64,000 bases of DNA from Trichobilharzia szidati (taxonomy: Eukaryota; Platyhelminthes; Trematoda; Strigeidida; Schistosomatidae): contig OX235272.1 of the NCBI GenBank assembly GCA_944472155.2, positions 11,826,354 through 11,890,353 on the forward strand, read 5' to 3'. Below are positions 1 to 9,516 of the stretch, one piece after another (within the stretch, counting starts at the first letter, position 1; every line of letters begins with the position of its first letter). The translations under genes and the position numbers were made by a program. The notes below the pieces were generated by a model that was not told where the DNA came from, ran no database searches, and was given only the letters and a program-made list of their open reading frames with translations.

Positions 1-483
1 CCCATCATTCGTTTGTTTTTTCCCGTAGATTTGTGGTGCTCATTGGCTTAGGCACTTGACTTTTTTTAGTCATTGTGTTTTGGGGTCGAGTCCATTGCCT
101 TAGTACTGGGTAACTAAGATCTAACTATAAATTCTTCGTGCTTATTTCAGGCTAGTGTAAACTAGGCGAGTTTTTTTAGGAGTGCTTCGACTGGATACCG
201 ATCAAACTCTTGACCACCTCTTATGTGTGAGACTGACTGGCGAGCAACGCTACTATTGAGTCACTGAAGGCGAGTGCCACACTATAGCATTTAGTATTGT
301 GTGTAGGTGTTTTATCTGTTCTTAATATCGTGAATACACATAGTTTATAGCAGATCAACTCTATAGCGATAATACAAATAGCGATTTTGGATGAAACACC
401 TCTACATGTGAGATACGAAGATCCTATTTTAAGGCATATTGTATAAAAACATTTTACTGATTCACTTTTAAAACAGTGGGTTC
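1..483. other. Unassigned AT-rich sequence at window start
   Basis: I recognise no gene here. A minus-strand open frame runs from the PLE remnant at 484 into this stretch to about 221, but nothing in it resembles a known domain, so I treat it as chance. The sequence may be part of the intron upstream of the AMPD exons. Confidence 0.4.
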
Positions 484-1084
484 CGTTTATGAATTTAGAC
501 AAAGCAATAAGAAGACTTAATTTGTCTGAATCATGTAATGCTGTATTTGCTCGAAACACATTTCGAAAAACCTGATCACCCACGAACTTGTCATAAGAAT
601 ATATGTGTGAAATTAATAAAGAGTTAAGAGGTGAGAAATAAGACAAGTTAGGTCAAGTTAAAAGGACATATTGAAGGTCAAAATAACAATGAGGATCACT
701 AAACCAAATAACAGAGGTGATAGTACATCTACCCTGGCTGGTATGAAAACAAAGTTTACCAAGGAAAATTTAGTGTGATGACGAATTGTTTAGGTGGTTT
801 GAACTTTCTAATTGCTAGGGTTTCCATATACTATAGGAAACGCCCCAAACACGTTTTATAGATGCGTTTAGAAGATCTGTTAACGTCAGTTTTATGTCCT
901 GTCTCTATAATATGTTTCGCAATAGAGGAGTTAGGTCTCCTGTTCTCACCATTAATGGGTTATGAAGATTAAATTTGTTTCTGAAGCCATTTAGGAATAT
1001 GCTCTGAAGCGATTACTTGCAGAGATCGATGAGTCCTCCCTATGTGTATATATGTGTGTGTCCATACGTACATTCAAATTGGTG
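484..1084 (-). mobile_element. PLE-1 3' end: GIY-YIG remnant plus 3' UTR
   Basis: This is the 3' part of a Penelope-like element read on the minus strand. About 845-1084 matches the GIY-YIG coding end of the better copy at 5927-6180 but is broken by stops. The remainder is 3' UTR. Positions 484-925 look identical or nearly so to 5578-6017, and then a cluster of differences appears at about 926-985. At 1084/1085 it abuts an oppositely oriented 3' UTR copy, the inverted arrangement often seen for PLE terminal repeats (pLTRs). Confidence 0.75.
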
Positions 1085-1705
1085 TTTGGGGCGTATCCTA
1101 AAGTCTGTGAAAGCCCTGGCTGGCAATTAGAAAGTTTAAACCATCTTTATGCGTTCAAAGCGACAATTCGTTATCACATTACACCTACTTTAGTAAATTT
1201 TGTTTTCATACCAGCCAGGGTAGATGTACTATCACCTCTGTTATTTAGTTTAATGGTCTTCATTGTTATTTTGACCTTGAATATGGCCTTTTAACGTGAC
1301 CTGACTTGTCTATTTTCTCACCTCTGAACTCTTTATTAATTTCATATGTATTCCTATGACAAGTCCGTGTGTGACCAAATTGTTCGAAATGTGATGCGCA
1401 AATACAAGAGTACACGATTCAGACAAATTAAGTCTTCTTATTGCTTTGTCTAAATTCATAAAGGGAACAAATTATTTTAGATATTATTATCATTATTATT
1501 GATTCGATATTATTTAAACAGCATTAATGTTGTTGTTCATAACACTAATTCATTCACTATGATGGATATATAACTGTAGAAGCTGATGAAGAGCAGATTA
1601 TCGAAAATGTGAATATTCTTTGTTCAGTAACCATTCTTTAGAAAATGGGCATTTAATAGGCATTTTTAACCAGTTATAATAAATATTCGTTAACATGAGG
1701 AAATT
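1085..1705 (+). mobile_element. PLE-1 3' UTR, inverted copy
   Basis: The sequence is the reverse complement of the 3' UTR in 484-840, at roughly 80-85% identity by eye in its first part. It runs on through the conserved PLE tail (ATTCGATATTATTTAAACAG and what follows). From 1416 onward it becomes part of the perfect inverted repeat with 4453-5628. It contains a hammerhead-like motif at 1574-1630. The abrupt change in identity at 1416 marks a recombination boundary. Confidence 0.75.
1574..1630 (+). ncRNA. Hammerhead-like motif in PLE-1 tail
   Basis: CTGATGA at 1583-1589 is followed 13 nt later by CGAAA at 1602-1606, the two conserved core strings of a hammerhead ribozyme, in the same place as in other PLE tails in this window. 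The pair closing stem II (A opposite C) is not canonical and stem III is weak, so activity is doubtful. The mirror copy is in the right arm at 5414-5470. Confidence 0.35.
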
Positions 1706-1937
1706 GTGCGTCGGTGGTATAGCGGTTAGGACGGTCGCCGACCATGCGCATGGTCCGGGGTTCGATCCTCGGCCGACGCACTCCTTTACCTCGCTAAGCC
1801 AGAAATAATGCTGGTGAAGAGGAAAGGTTGGGCATGAGGCTTGCAACTCCATCCTGTAAAATAAACACTGCTACAGAAACTTCAAGCCACTAGCTTGAAG
1901 CCCTATGTTCCACTGGGAAACGTGAAGGAAAAAAACA
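1706..1937 (+). mobile_element. SINE-1, tRNA-headed SINE with SR2-like tail
   Basis: The head, 1708 to about 1780, is tRNA-like. It has a perfect 7-bp acceptor stem GCGTCGG/CCGACGC, an A-box-like TGGTATAGCGG and a B-box GGTTCGATCC, expected to act as an internal RNA polymerase III promoter. The body follows (CTCGCTAAGCC...GGTTGGGCATGAGGC...CTGCTACAGAAACTTCAAGC). It ends in GCCCTATGTTCCACTGGG, which closely resembles the 3' end of the SR2-like RTE elements here (GCCCTATGTTCCACTAGG). A mirror copy lies at 5107-5338. Confidence 0.85.
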
Positions 1938-2591
1938 TGAGAAAATAACTGAAATCATCAGTTTTCATTTCTTCTTTAACATGAAAAGATTTGTGATGTC
2001 TGACTGACATGATTATGTTTATTTTCGGCTGTCTAATCACTGTTTCATTTTATAGCATAATACTTGAGATACTGGGAATGAAAGAGAAGAAACACTGCGA
2101 CAGTTTTCTATCTGTTCATAGAGTTGGCAGGCTATGAATTAATCGCTGTTAAACGACACGTGTGCAAGATACCGCCTGCCGACTCATACAATATAATACA
2201 ATACAGCTAGAGTATTATTTATTCAGGATTGAATAATAATAATAATGGAAATCTGTAACAACGGGAAGTGAAACAATAAACTGTTTTGACTAAAAATACA
2301 TTGCTATTGAACATTTCGCTGATTGGCACTTCGGAATAGATGTCAACAATGCTGTCTGTCTCGGGAAGGAAAAACACTGGACATGCGAACTCACTGCAGG
2401 TAAAAAGGTGAATTATCAGTAGAACAATAGCCCTTAACATCGCACAATTGATTTATATAATGTTAAATGATTGCGTGTCGAACATTTGCATTCAAGCTGT
2501 TTTAACGAGTTGTAGTCACGCTTTTGATCTCATATACTTATTTGAAGATGCTGAGCATTCTTTTGTTGTAGAGGAAAGAAGATGTTTGTTT
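1938..2591. other. Unassigned inner part of the left arm
   Basis: The sequence is AT-rich and duplicated exactly at 4453-5106. Open frames of 65-73 codons occur on both strands but show no recognisable domain. It may be ordinary intronic DNA that was carried along in the inverted duplication. Confidence 0.5.
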
Positions 2592-2959
2592 ATTTTCTCA
2601 TGTCTTTATGACTGTTTTCATTCATATAGAAAGGATGTATATTGAGTGGCAAAAACAGGAATCTGAGCAAAATGGAGAAGCGTTGACTAAACCCATATAT
2701 ATCTATGACATACAGCAGGTTAAACACCCTTTATTGTTAGAAGAAAACGAAACAAAGGGCGATGACTCATCTTTTCATATTCACATTTGGAAAGATAACC
2801 TCTTAATTTGCAAGTCTACGTCTTCTTGTTTATGCTGTCATCTCCTAATTAACAGATATCAAGATACTATAAAATGAGTCGGTTCTCGGAGAACAGGCAC
2901 ACGGTCTCCGTACGATTTTTATCCGATGAACATCTAGACCTCATTGAGTTTACCTGGAA
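2592..2959. other. Spacer start, unrecognised 89-codon frame
   Basis: A plus-strand open frame at 2608-2877 is preceded by a TATAG that could serve as a splice acceptor. Its product (starting MTVFIHIERMYIEW) matches nothing I know. It is too isolated to call a gene. The rest of the stretch is unassigned. Confidence 0.25.
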
Positions 2960-3510
2960 GGTAATGCGGTAGGTTGAGACTGAGATGGACTGAACAGTTG
3001 AATTCCAACATGGATTGAATGCGTCTTTGCTACTGGCAACTATTTTAAGCCGTATAACCAAATGTCTACAACCACTAGTTGTTGGTATCGTGAGGACTCC
3101 AACCAGATAACCTAAACATCCCCCAACTAGCTGAAACCAGCAGTAAAAGACTTCATGGACTGACATTAGATTTTGATTTAACCACCGGTGAAACTTTTTC
3201 AACCTGACTCTCTGTCAGTTAACAGTGCTCATCAAAGAGGGTGATGAACTGTTATCCGTAACACGTGCCCTAGTCATCTCAGTCTAGGTGGCTAACCTTC
3301 CTTACCTAACACTCTACGCCTAATTTCAATATTACTCACCATATTATGCCACTTGGCAGGCTGAAAAGAAGACAAATATCTGTGATCAGAGAAAACTAAA
3401 CTGTTCGTGTCTTCCACCTTGAATGATCATGTTTCACAGACATAAAGGAGGCCGGAGGGAACTGCTGCGGAGAAGTGCACACGTCTTTTGGTCTATAACC
3501 AGCCGGAAAT
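2960..3510 (-). mobile_element. RTE-A (Perere-3/SR3-like) degraded 3' fragment
   Basis: The reverse complement aligns by eye with the C-terminal coding region and 3' part of the RTE element at 12600-13100. Recognisable pieces are the regions encoding RRVLGKEGKS-, RLRWLGHV- and KGRVYCS-type segments. Many indels are present and there is no usable frame. It is an old insertion within the spacer of the inverted duplication. Confidence 0.65.
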
Positions 3511-4255
3511 CGCGTCTGTAGTAGAAATGACGTCAGTTTGCAAACGCCACATGAGCTTTCTGTATCCCTTACAGGGATTTCATCAGCGATCAGTCCATTA
3601 GGATTGATGTGACTTCACAGATAATTACACTACTTAGCATTCTCAACCACTTCACTCCCTATCTTTAAAGCAAGAGTCGGTGAAGTCCAGTCTGCCAAAA
3701 TCACTTCATATTATTCATGAGTGAGTTGTATGTCAGACATCCAAAGACTTCTGCCCAAGGTGTTCAGAGAACTTTGCATCTTGTCGTAGTCTTTACCTGG
3801 AGATAGGCAAGGTAGGGTGGGAGGTTAGCAACCCTAACCAGTAATAAACAAAAACACCACCTGTACTAAAACATCAAAGGTTGGTGCATTGATTTTCAAT
3901 CAGAATTCCAAGAAATGAAAACAACTACAAGAGAAACCTTGTAAAACTGACAAAGTGTAGGTAAATGATCACTAAATCAACCTGCAAGAGGTTTCATCAG
4001 TATTTTTACTCAGCGTATCAATTATGTGTTATTGTAATCTGATTTATTGATATTAGATGGTTGGAGACAGTCGGCCACAAGAAGTCTTCACTGCACTTGG
4101 GTTTCGTGCTAGTTGACACTCATCTGTCAGTCAGCAAGTTGTGTCTGCAACTTTTAGGCAACTCATTTTCCTTCTGAAGTTCCAATTTGGATAACTCACT
4201 GAATGTCGCAGTCAGAGAAGCCAGACTTTACCAGTGAGCTATTCGGGATGACGAC
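3511..4255. other. Unassigned spacer DNA
   Basis: No coding region is recognised. A short stretch near 3800-3860 (GAGGTTAGCAACCCTAACC, then an A-rich run) recalls the SINE body but is too short to assign. Nothing else stands out. Confidence 0.4.
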
Positions 4256-4452
4256 TGATCTCCTGTAGGACTGTACTGGATACTCTGATTGGATACTAGT
4301 GTAGAGTGTCTAGTCCTTTGTTGTTTGGTGCAGACTGAATTCTATCAGTCAGTCAAGTTTGCAATGTGGTCACCATGATAGATGGCTCACTATCATGGTG
4401 CACTTTGACTAGTGTCCAGTTAAAGTATCCAATACAGTCCTACAAGAGGTCA
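4256..4452. mobile_element. MITE-like element with 45-bp terminal inverted repeats
   Basis: The left end 4256-4300 (TGATCTCCTGTAGGACTGTA...) is an imperfect reverse complement of 4407-4452, with only a few mismatches in about 45 bp. A second short inverted repeat (ACCATGATAG/CTATCATGGT) lies inside. The ~197-bp size and absence of coding capacity suggest a non-autonomous DNA element or foldback sequence. Its right end coincides with the first base of the right duplication arm at 4453. Confidence 0.5.
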
Positions 4453-5628
4453 AAACAAACATCTTCTTTCCTCTACAACAAAAGAATGCTCAGCATCTTC
4501 AAATAAGTATATGAGATCAAAAGCGTGACTACAACTCGTTAAAACAGCTTGAATGCAAATGTTCGACACGCAATCATTTAACATTATATAAATCAATTGT
4601 GCGATGTTAAGGGCTATTGTTCTACTGATAATTCACCTTTTTACCTGCAGTGAGTTCGCATGTCCAGTGTTTTTCCTTCCCGAGACAGACAGCATTGTTG
4701 ACATCTATTCCGAAGTGCCAATCAGCGAAATGTTCAATAGCAATGTATTTTTAGTCAAAACAGTTTATTGTTTCACTTCCCGTTGTTACAGATTTCCATT
4801 ATTATTATTATTCAATCCTGAATAAATAATACTCTAGCTGTATTGTATTATATTGTATGAGTCGGCAGGCGGTATCTTGCACACGTGTCGTTTAACAGCG
4901 ATTAATTCATAGCCTGCCAACTCTATGAACAGATAGAAAACTGTCGCAGTGTTTCTTCTCTTTCATTCCCAGTATCTCAAGTATTATGCTATAAAATGAA
5001 ACAGTGATTAGACAGCCGAAAATAAACATAATCATGTCAGTCAGACATCACAAATCTTTTCATGTTAAAGAAGAAATGAAAACTGATGATTTCAGTTATT
5101 TTCTCATGTTTTTTTCCTTCACGTTTCCCAGTGGAACATAGGGCTTCAAGCTAGTGGCTTGAAGTTTCTGTAGCAGTGTTTATTTTACAGGATGGAGTTG
5201 CAAGCCTCATGCCCAACCTTTCCTCTTCACCAGCATTATTTCTGGCTTAGCGAGGTAAAGGAGTGCGTCGGCCGAGGATCGAACCCCGGACCATGCGCAT
5301 GGTCGGCGACCGTCCTAACCGCTATACCACCGACGCACAATTTCCTCATGTTAACGAATATTTATTATAACTGGTTAAAAATGCCTATTAAATGCCCATT
5401 TTCTAAAGAATGGTTACTGAACAAAGAATATTCACATTTTCGATAATCTGCTCTTCATCAGCTTCTACAGTTATATATCCATCATAGTGAATGAATTAGT
5501 GTTATGAACAACAACATTAATGCTGTTTAAATAATATCGAATCAATAATAATGATAATAATATCTAAAATAATTTGTTCCCTTTATGAATTTAGACAAAG
5601 CAATAAGAAGACTTAATTTGTCTGAATC
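4453..5628 (-). repeat. Right arm of 1,176-bp inverted duplication
   Basis: This is the reverse complement of 1416-2591 with no difference in the stretches I compared. Past 5628 the sequence leaves identity with the left arm and instead matches 534-925 in direct orientation. The switch falls within about 48 bp (5581-5628) common to both left-hand templates, as expected if a copying process changed template there. Confidence 0.9.
5107..5338 (-). mobile_element. SINE-1 copy in right arm
   Basis: This is an exact mirror of the SINE at 1706-1937. The tRNA-like head is at the right, with the acceptor-stem strand CCGACGC near 5332, and the SR2-like tail is at the left (5107-5160). It was duplicated with the arm rather than inserted separately. 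Confidence 0.85.
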
Positions 5629-6192
5629 ATGTAATGCTGTATTTGCTCGAAACACATTTCGAAAAACCTGATCACCCACGAACTTGTCATAAGAATATAT
5701 GTGTGAAATTAATAAAGAGTTAAGAGGTGAGAAATAAGACAAGTTAGGTCAAGTTAAAAGGACATATTGAAGGTCAAAATAACAATGAGGATCACTAAAC
5801 CAAATAACAGAGGTGATAGTACATCTACCCTGGCTGGTATGAAAACAAAGTTTACCAAGGAAAATTTAGTGTGATGACGAATTGTTTAGGTGGTTTGAAC
5901 TTTCTAATTGCTAGGGTTTCCATATACTATAGGAAACGCCCCAAACACGTTTTATAGATGCGTTTAGAAGATCTGTTAACGTCAGTTTTATGTCCTGTCT
6001 CTATAATATGTTTCGCTATAGAAGAGATAGGTCTCCTGTTCTCACCACTAATGGGTTCTGGGGATTCTATTTGCTTCTGGAGCCATTTAGGAATATGCTC
6101 TGAAGCGATTACTTGCAGAGATCGATGAGTCCTCCCTATGTATGTGTGTCCACACGTACATTCAAATTGGTAAATACAGTGGGATGTGACAT
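5579..6192 (-). mobile_element. PLE-1 GIY-YIG end and 3' UTR, left part of a split element
   Basis: On the minus strand, 6192 to 5927 encodes a GIY-YIG nuclease segment including HCIYQFECTCGHTYIGRTHR and ASEHIPKWLQKQ, then SIAKHIIETGH. The PLE GIY-YIG domain is thought to nick the target for insertion. The coding region ends near 5927 and is followed by 3' UTR. The element is interrupted at 6193-6909 by a PLE-3 copy, and the protein resumes upstream at 6910. Confidence 0.8.
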
Positions 6193-6909
6193 TCCACATT
6201 AGTTTGTTTATTACATTTATCACACAGTGAAACACTATTATTTACTGGATGATGTTTCAAGCAAAATTTATTGTTCATTATCATATCAATTATAATCACA
6301 CGACTTCGAAACTTGAGTTTTATAGTTTCCGTTGTTCTTTTCTATTTGTCGTCGTTGGGGTAGTAGAATTTTCCAGATATCTGGGTAGACAGGTGTTGAA
6401 TCATTCCTATTACATGTATTTGTAGTTGATTCGATAAACAAAGCTTCTGTTATCAATCTCTCCCTCCACCCTGTGACATTAGATTTTAAAACTGTCATCC
6501 TATCCCATCGATGCTATTGTATGGTTGTGTGTGACTGCATGTAGTGCTATAGGTGAACTATTCTCTAGATTTCTTATCTTATTCGTGTCAAGTAATCTAG
6601 ATTTATCTAGGTTTTTGATGCTCGGCTAGTCTGTTTGCCCCTGTTCTACTAGTTTGACCTATGTATTTGACCTGACAATCATTGCAGACAAGGTATTAGA
6701 TACTAAATTTTTTTTTAAAGGCTCCACAGAACTGATTCTTTAACCGACAAAGCCTGTTTTGTAATTGAGTTTGTGGGTTTGAATTCCATTTCTTTTCCTG
6801 CCTTGTTAAGAATTTTGCGTAAAGTGTTTTCCGAGGTTCCTTCCTTGTATGGAATTACTACTGATGATTTAGATTACTCATTGTTATTATTATTTGTGAT
6901 GTGACATCT
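6193..6909 (-). mobile_element. PLE-3 copy nested in PLE-1
   Basis: Minus-strand 6500-6286 encodes the C-terminal segment TVLKSNVTGWRERLITEALF, then FIESTTNTCNRN and PDIWKILLP, matching the palindromic copies at 59409-61123. A damaged stretch near 6650-6700 corresponds to the CNDCEVNYIGQTS region. The 12-bp sequence GGGATGTGACAT flanks it at 6181-6192 and 6910-6921, fitting a target-site duplication. A further partial copy of that string sits at 6898-6907. Confidence 0.75.
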
Positions 6910-7170
6910 GGGATGTGACATCATTTTTCGCATGTTCTAAGGGCTTAGGTGGATACATTGGCTTCACATTCTCAATTATTATTATATTAGCTGTATAAAA
7001 AGTCTTTTTAACAGCAGCGTTCAATCTTTGACTAGTTGTCAAGCTGCTATGATTACCCATATAGGATAGCTTGATGTACACGTCTTTCTCAGCAGCGAGT
7101 TGGAGAATGGGTCTTGGTGATCTAGCTACTGTGTTTCTCCTAGAAACAAACTGGGATTCTGTCTCTGTTA
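6910..7170 (-). mobile_element. PLE-1 reverse transcriptase thumb, right part of split element
   Basis: The minus strand encodes LAAEKDVYIKLSYMGNHSS, then LTTSQRLNAAVKKTF, a segment also found in the PLE-1 copy at 44756-45780. The protein ends with EHAKNDVTS at the insertion point. With the nested element removed, it would run directly into HCIYQF at 6190, so both pieces belong to one original element. Confidence 0.75.
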
Positions 7171-7483
7171 TTTCAATATTTATGTGTAGGCTACAGTGTC
7201 AACCCACTTTTTAATAAAAACAAACACAATATTAGATTAAAATGAAGTATCATTTTGCAAAAGAGACGGAAGGCGCATGCCAAACTGTCTTCTGATGTGA
7301 AAGATGATGTATGTATATATAGTCTGAGTCATATTCAGGTAGATGGGGTTGGTAGGCAGGTAAGGGATGAATGTACAAAGACAGTTTAATATTTTCTGGG
7401 GGCGGATATTAAAAGAAATTTTGATGATTAGTCATTTGTTAATCTACCACCACGTATTTTATATTTAAAGGATCATTTTGGAA
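7171..7483. other. Unassigned stretch
   Basis: No gene or repeat family is recognised. It may include more 5' PLE-1 sequence decayed past recognition. Confidence 0.35.
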
Positions 7484-8345
7484 TTTATTAATTATAATTA
7501 TTGTGTTCCCTTTCGGTTCCGAGTGGAACTTTGTTCTGTTCTCTTCGGTCCTCTTCGTCAGCTGATTCCACGATTACCACCCATAGACTGTCATCTCCTC
7601 CTCACACGATCGACTGCGTGTCACCCTAGCGGCCTAACTACCCCACTCGTCGTTCTTCATTCGGATTCCACTCGAGCTATGGCCTGGTGTGCACTGTCAC
7701 CCAATGGTTTCTTTAGCGTATGTCCAATCCATTTGCACTTTCGTCTTCATATTTATTGAGTGATAGGTTTTTGGTTGGCTTGTTTCCAGAATTTCTGGTT
7801 GCTAATTTTTTCTGGCTGGTCGGATGGCCATTTGATCTTCAATATGGAGCCAGTAAAGTGGGCAGTGGGAAAAATTAAATCAGTTCACTTTTTTGGCTAA
7901 AAACTGCGCTGAAAGGGAGGATGTTGTCCAGAAGGACGACGAAAGCTCCGCAACTAAACCAACCAGCTCAGAGAACACCGCTGATTGCAAAAGCGGACAG
8001 CTGTTGATAAGTGTCTACAGATGGCTGTTGGAAATGCTTCCCGTGATGCGCACGCCACACTTCTGACCCATATAGAACTGACTTAATATTGGGATGTTGA
8101 AAAACTGAATCTTGTTGTTTATGCTGAGTTAGTGCAGATGACTTGTAAACTGATTTCAGAGTTATGCAGATGTGTTTTGCCTTTCCTATTCTGGTTTTGA
8201 TATCCTCATCCGTGTGGCCATCCCTGTAGTTGAAACGATACTGTTCTGAATTAGCGAAGGAAATGACCTCTTTCAAATCTTTTGTGTTGATACTAACTGG
8301 TGCTTACTGTTATCGTTGTTGTTGGTTGGCTGGTTGGTTACTCTT
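7484..8345 (-). mobile_element. RTE-B (SR2-like) 5'-truncated 3' end
   Basis: On the minus strand the frame at 8276-7968 encodes a degraded C-terminal part of an SR2-like protein (DEDIKTRIGKAKH, TLKSVYKSSAL, SVLYGSEVWR). It is followed by the SR2-like 3' region ending in TTCCCTTTCGGTTCCGAGTGG near 7500 on the plus strand and an AT-rich tail. Stops and indels make it inactive. Confidence 0.75.
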
Positions 8346-8389
8346 ATCACCTCCGTCTTCTCAATTTTATCTTTTTGGAATTGCGAGAT

Positions 8390-8985
8390 ATTTATTAAGA
8401 ACACAATATTCAGCGAAGAGACTCTTTTCAACGAATTTATTATCAAGCTGTATAATCGTATATATATGGTTTTTTTCAGAAATTATATCCGGTGAGGGAA
8501 TTAGGTCAAAGGTGTGAATACATGAAATAATAATGACAGTATGAAATGCAATTAAAATATTTGTGATTATAATCATAGTTCAATGTCAAGTGGCAAAATA
8601 ATTAATGTCGTATATAGAATAATACATAAGGTGTACAGATTTTGGAAAGGGGTACATAATTATAAGATTAATAGACGAATATAAAATGTTACATAACATG
8701 GTGTGAAATTTGATAAGACAGAATTCAATATTGTAAAAATAAAAAAATACAAAAATTAATAATTTTGGGTTTAAAATGTCAAGTGGGTCAAGTGGAAAAG
8801 ATTCAGAGTGAGAATAGTAATAATAATAATAATAATATTAATAATAATCGTAGTAATAAGGGAAGAGTACATAGAATAACTAAATAAACGAAATAAATAA
8901 ATGTCTATCTCTCTACGGCCATGGCAGAAGTAGGGATTGTACATACTTCTTTTGTACACAAAGGTCTGGCTTGAAGTCATGTGTT
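8390..8985 (-). mobile_element. PLE-4 3' end with long 3' UTR
   Basis: At 8910-8975 the minus strand encodes DLCVQKKYVQSLLLPWP followed by a stop, the conserved C-terminus of several PLEs here. About 480 bp of AT-rich 3' UTR follow, ending near 8400 in a hammerhead-like motif. The same 3' UTR recurs at 28556-29462, where it is split by an SM-alpha copy. Confidence 0.75.
8408..8456 (-). ncRNA. Hammerhead-like motif at PLE-4 3' end
   Basis: On the minus strand the order is CAGC, TTGATAA, a short hairpin, GTTGAAA, a small self-complementary AGAGTCTCT, TC and GCTG. CAGC/GCTG could form stem I and AGAG/CTCT stem III, leaving TTC as cleavage triplet. The first core string differs from the consensus CTGATGA, so this copy is probably weak or dead. 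Confidence 0.35.
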
Positions 8986-9516
8986 CTTAATGCTACAATG
9001 GGAATTATTAAATTATAGATATTTATTAATCTCAAAATGTTTCGTGGAGATACAGGTGTCAAAAGGATTTATTTGGTTCAGTTTTATACTTCGTTGGACT
9101 TTTCAGACTATAATTTGCAACATATTTTAAATTTGATGTTATTCAGTAGCCCTATCGGAAAAATTATCTCACAGTGCATTTTAGTCAATTGTAGAACTGG
9201 GTTAGATACTTCAGTCGGTCATGCGAGACAACTAGGTCCTCGGTCAGAATGTCAGTACTCATCAATAGGAACTATTCAATATATCTACTAGTATGTGCAT
9301 TTAGACCCTTCGTTGGATTGTTTCACATGTCTGGTAGAGATTCTCTTATACCTTGAAAATGCCTTACAGTAATTAGGCATTTTCATCATTGAACATTCTG
9401 AATATCGTTGTACAAAGGATAAACAAGATCTGTTCGTAGCTCTGTTTTTTAACATACCTCTTTAGCGAAGAAAATCTTCGTTGTCGACAAAATCATCTTC
9501 AGAGGCGACCATACAG
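8986..9516. other. Unassigned intronic stretch
   Basis: There is an 84-codon plus-strand frame at 9037-9291 with no recognisable domain. Just before the RTE insertion lies a 16-bp palindrome, GCGAAGAAAATCTTCG. I see no other feature. Confidence 0.35.

Larger units (their letters stand above)
1416..2591 (+). repeat. Left arm of 1,176-bp inverted duplication
   Basis: Each position i pairs with 7044 minus i in the right arm (4453-5628). All stretches I compared by eye match, and two chance open frames inside are identical in both arms. The arm holds a PLE 3' end, a whole SINE-1 copy (1706-1937) and about 650 bp of unassigned DNA. Because an independent SINE lies inside both arms, this is a segmental inverted duplication made after the SINE inserted, not a PLE terminal repeat. 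Confidence 0.9.

Noticed and set aside
1706..1785. tRNA gene candidate (perfect acceptor stem and B-box)
   Set aside because: The anticodon arm is replaced by a GACCATGCGCATGGTC palindrome, the head is followed by a fixed body and LINE tail, and several dispersed copies exist. It is a SINE head, not a tRNA gene.
1598..1852. 84-codon frame repeated at 5192-5446
   Set aside because: It is the antisense of the SINE plus flanking DNA, duplicated with the inverted arms. Identity of the two frames reflects DNA duplication, not a gene.
2608..2877. Possible host exon (89-codon frame after TATAG)
   Set aside because: No similarity to AMPD or any family I know, no matching donor context seen, and it lies in a rearranged spacer.
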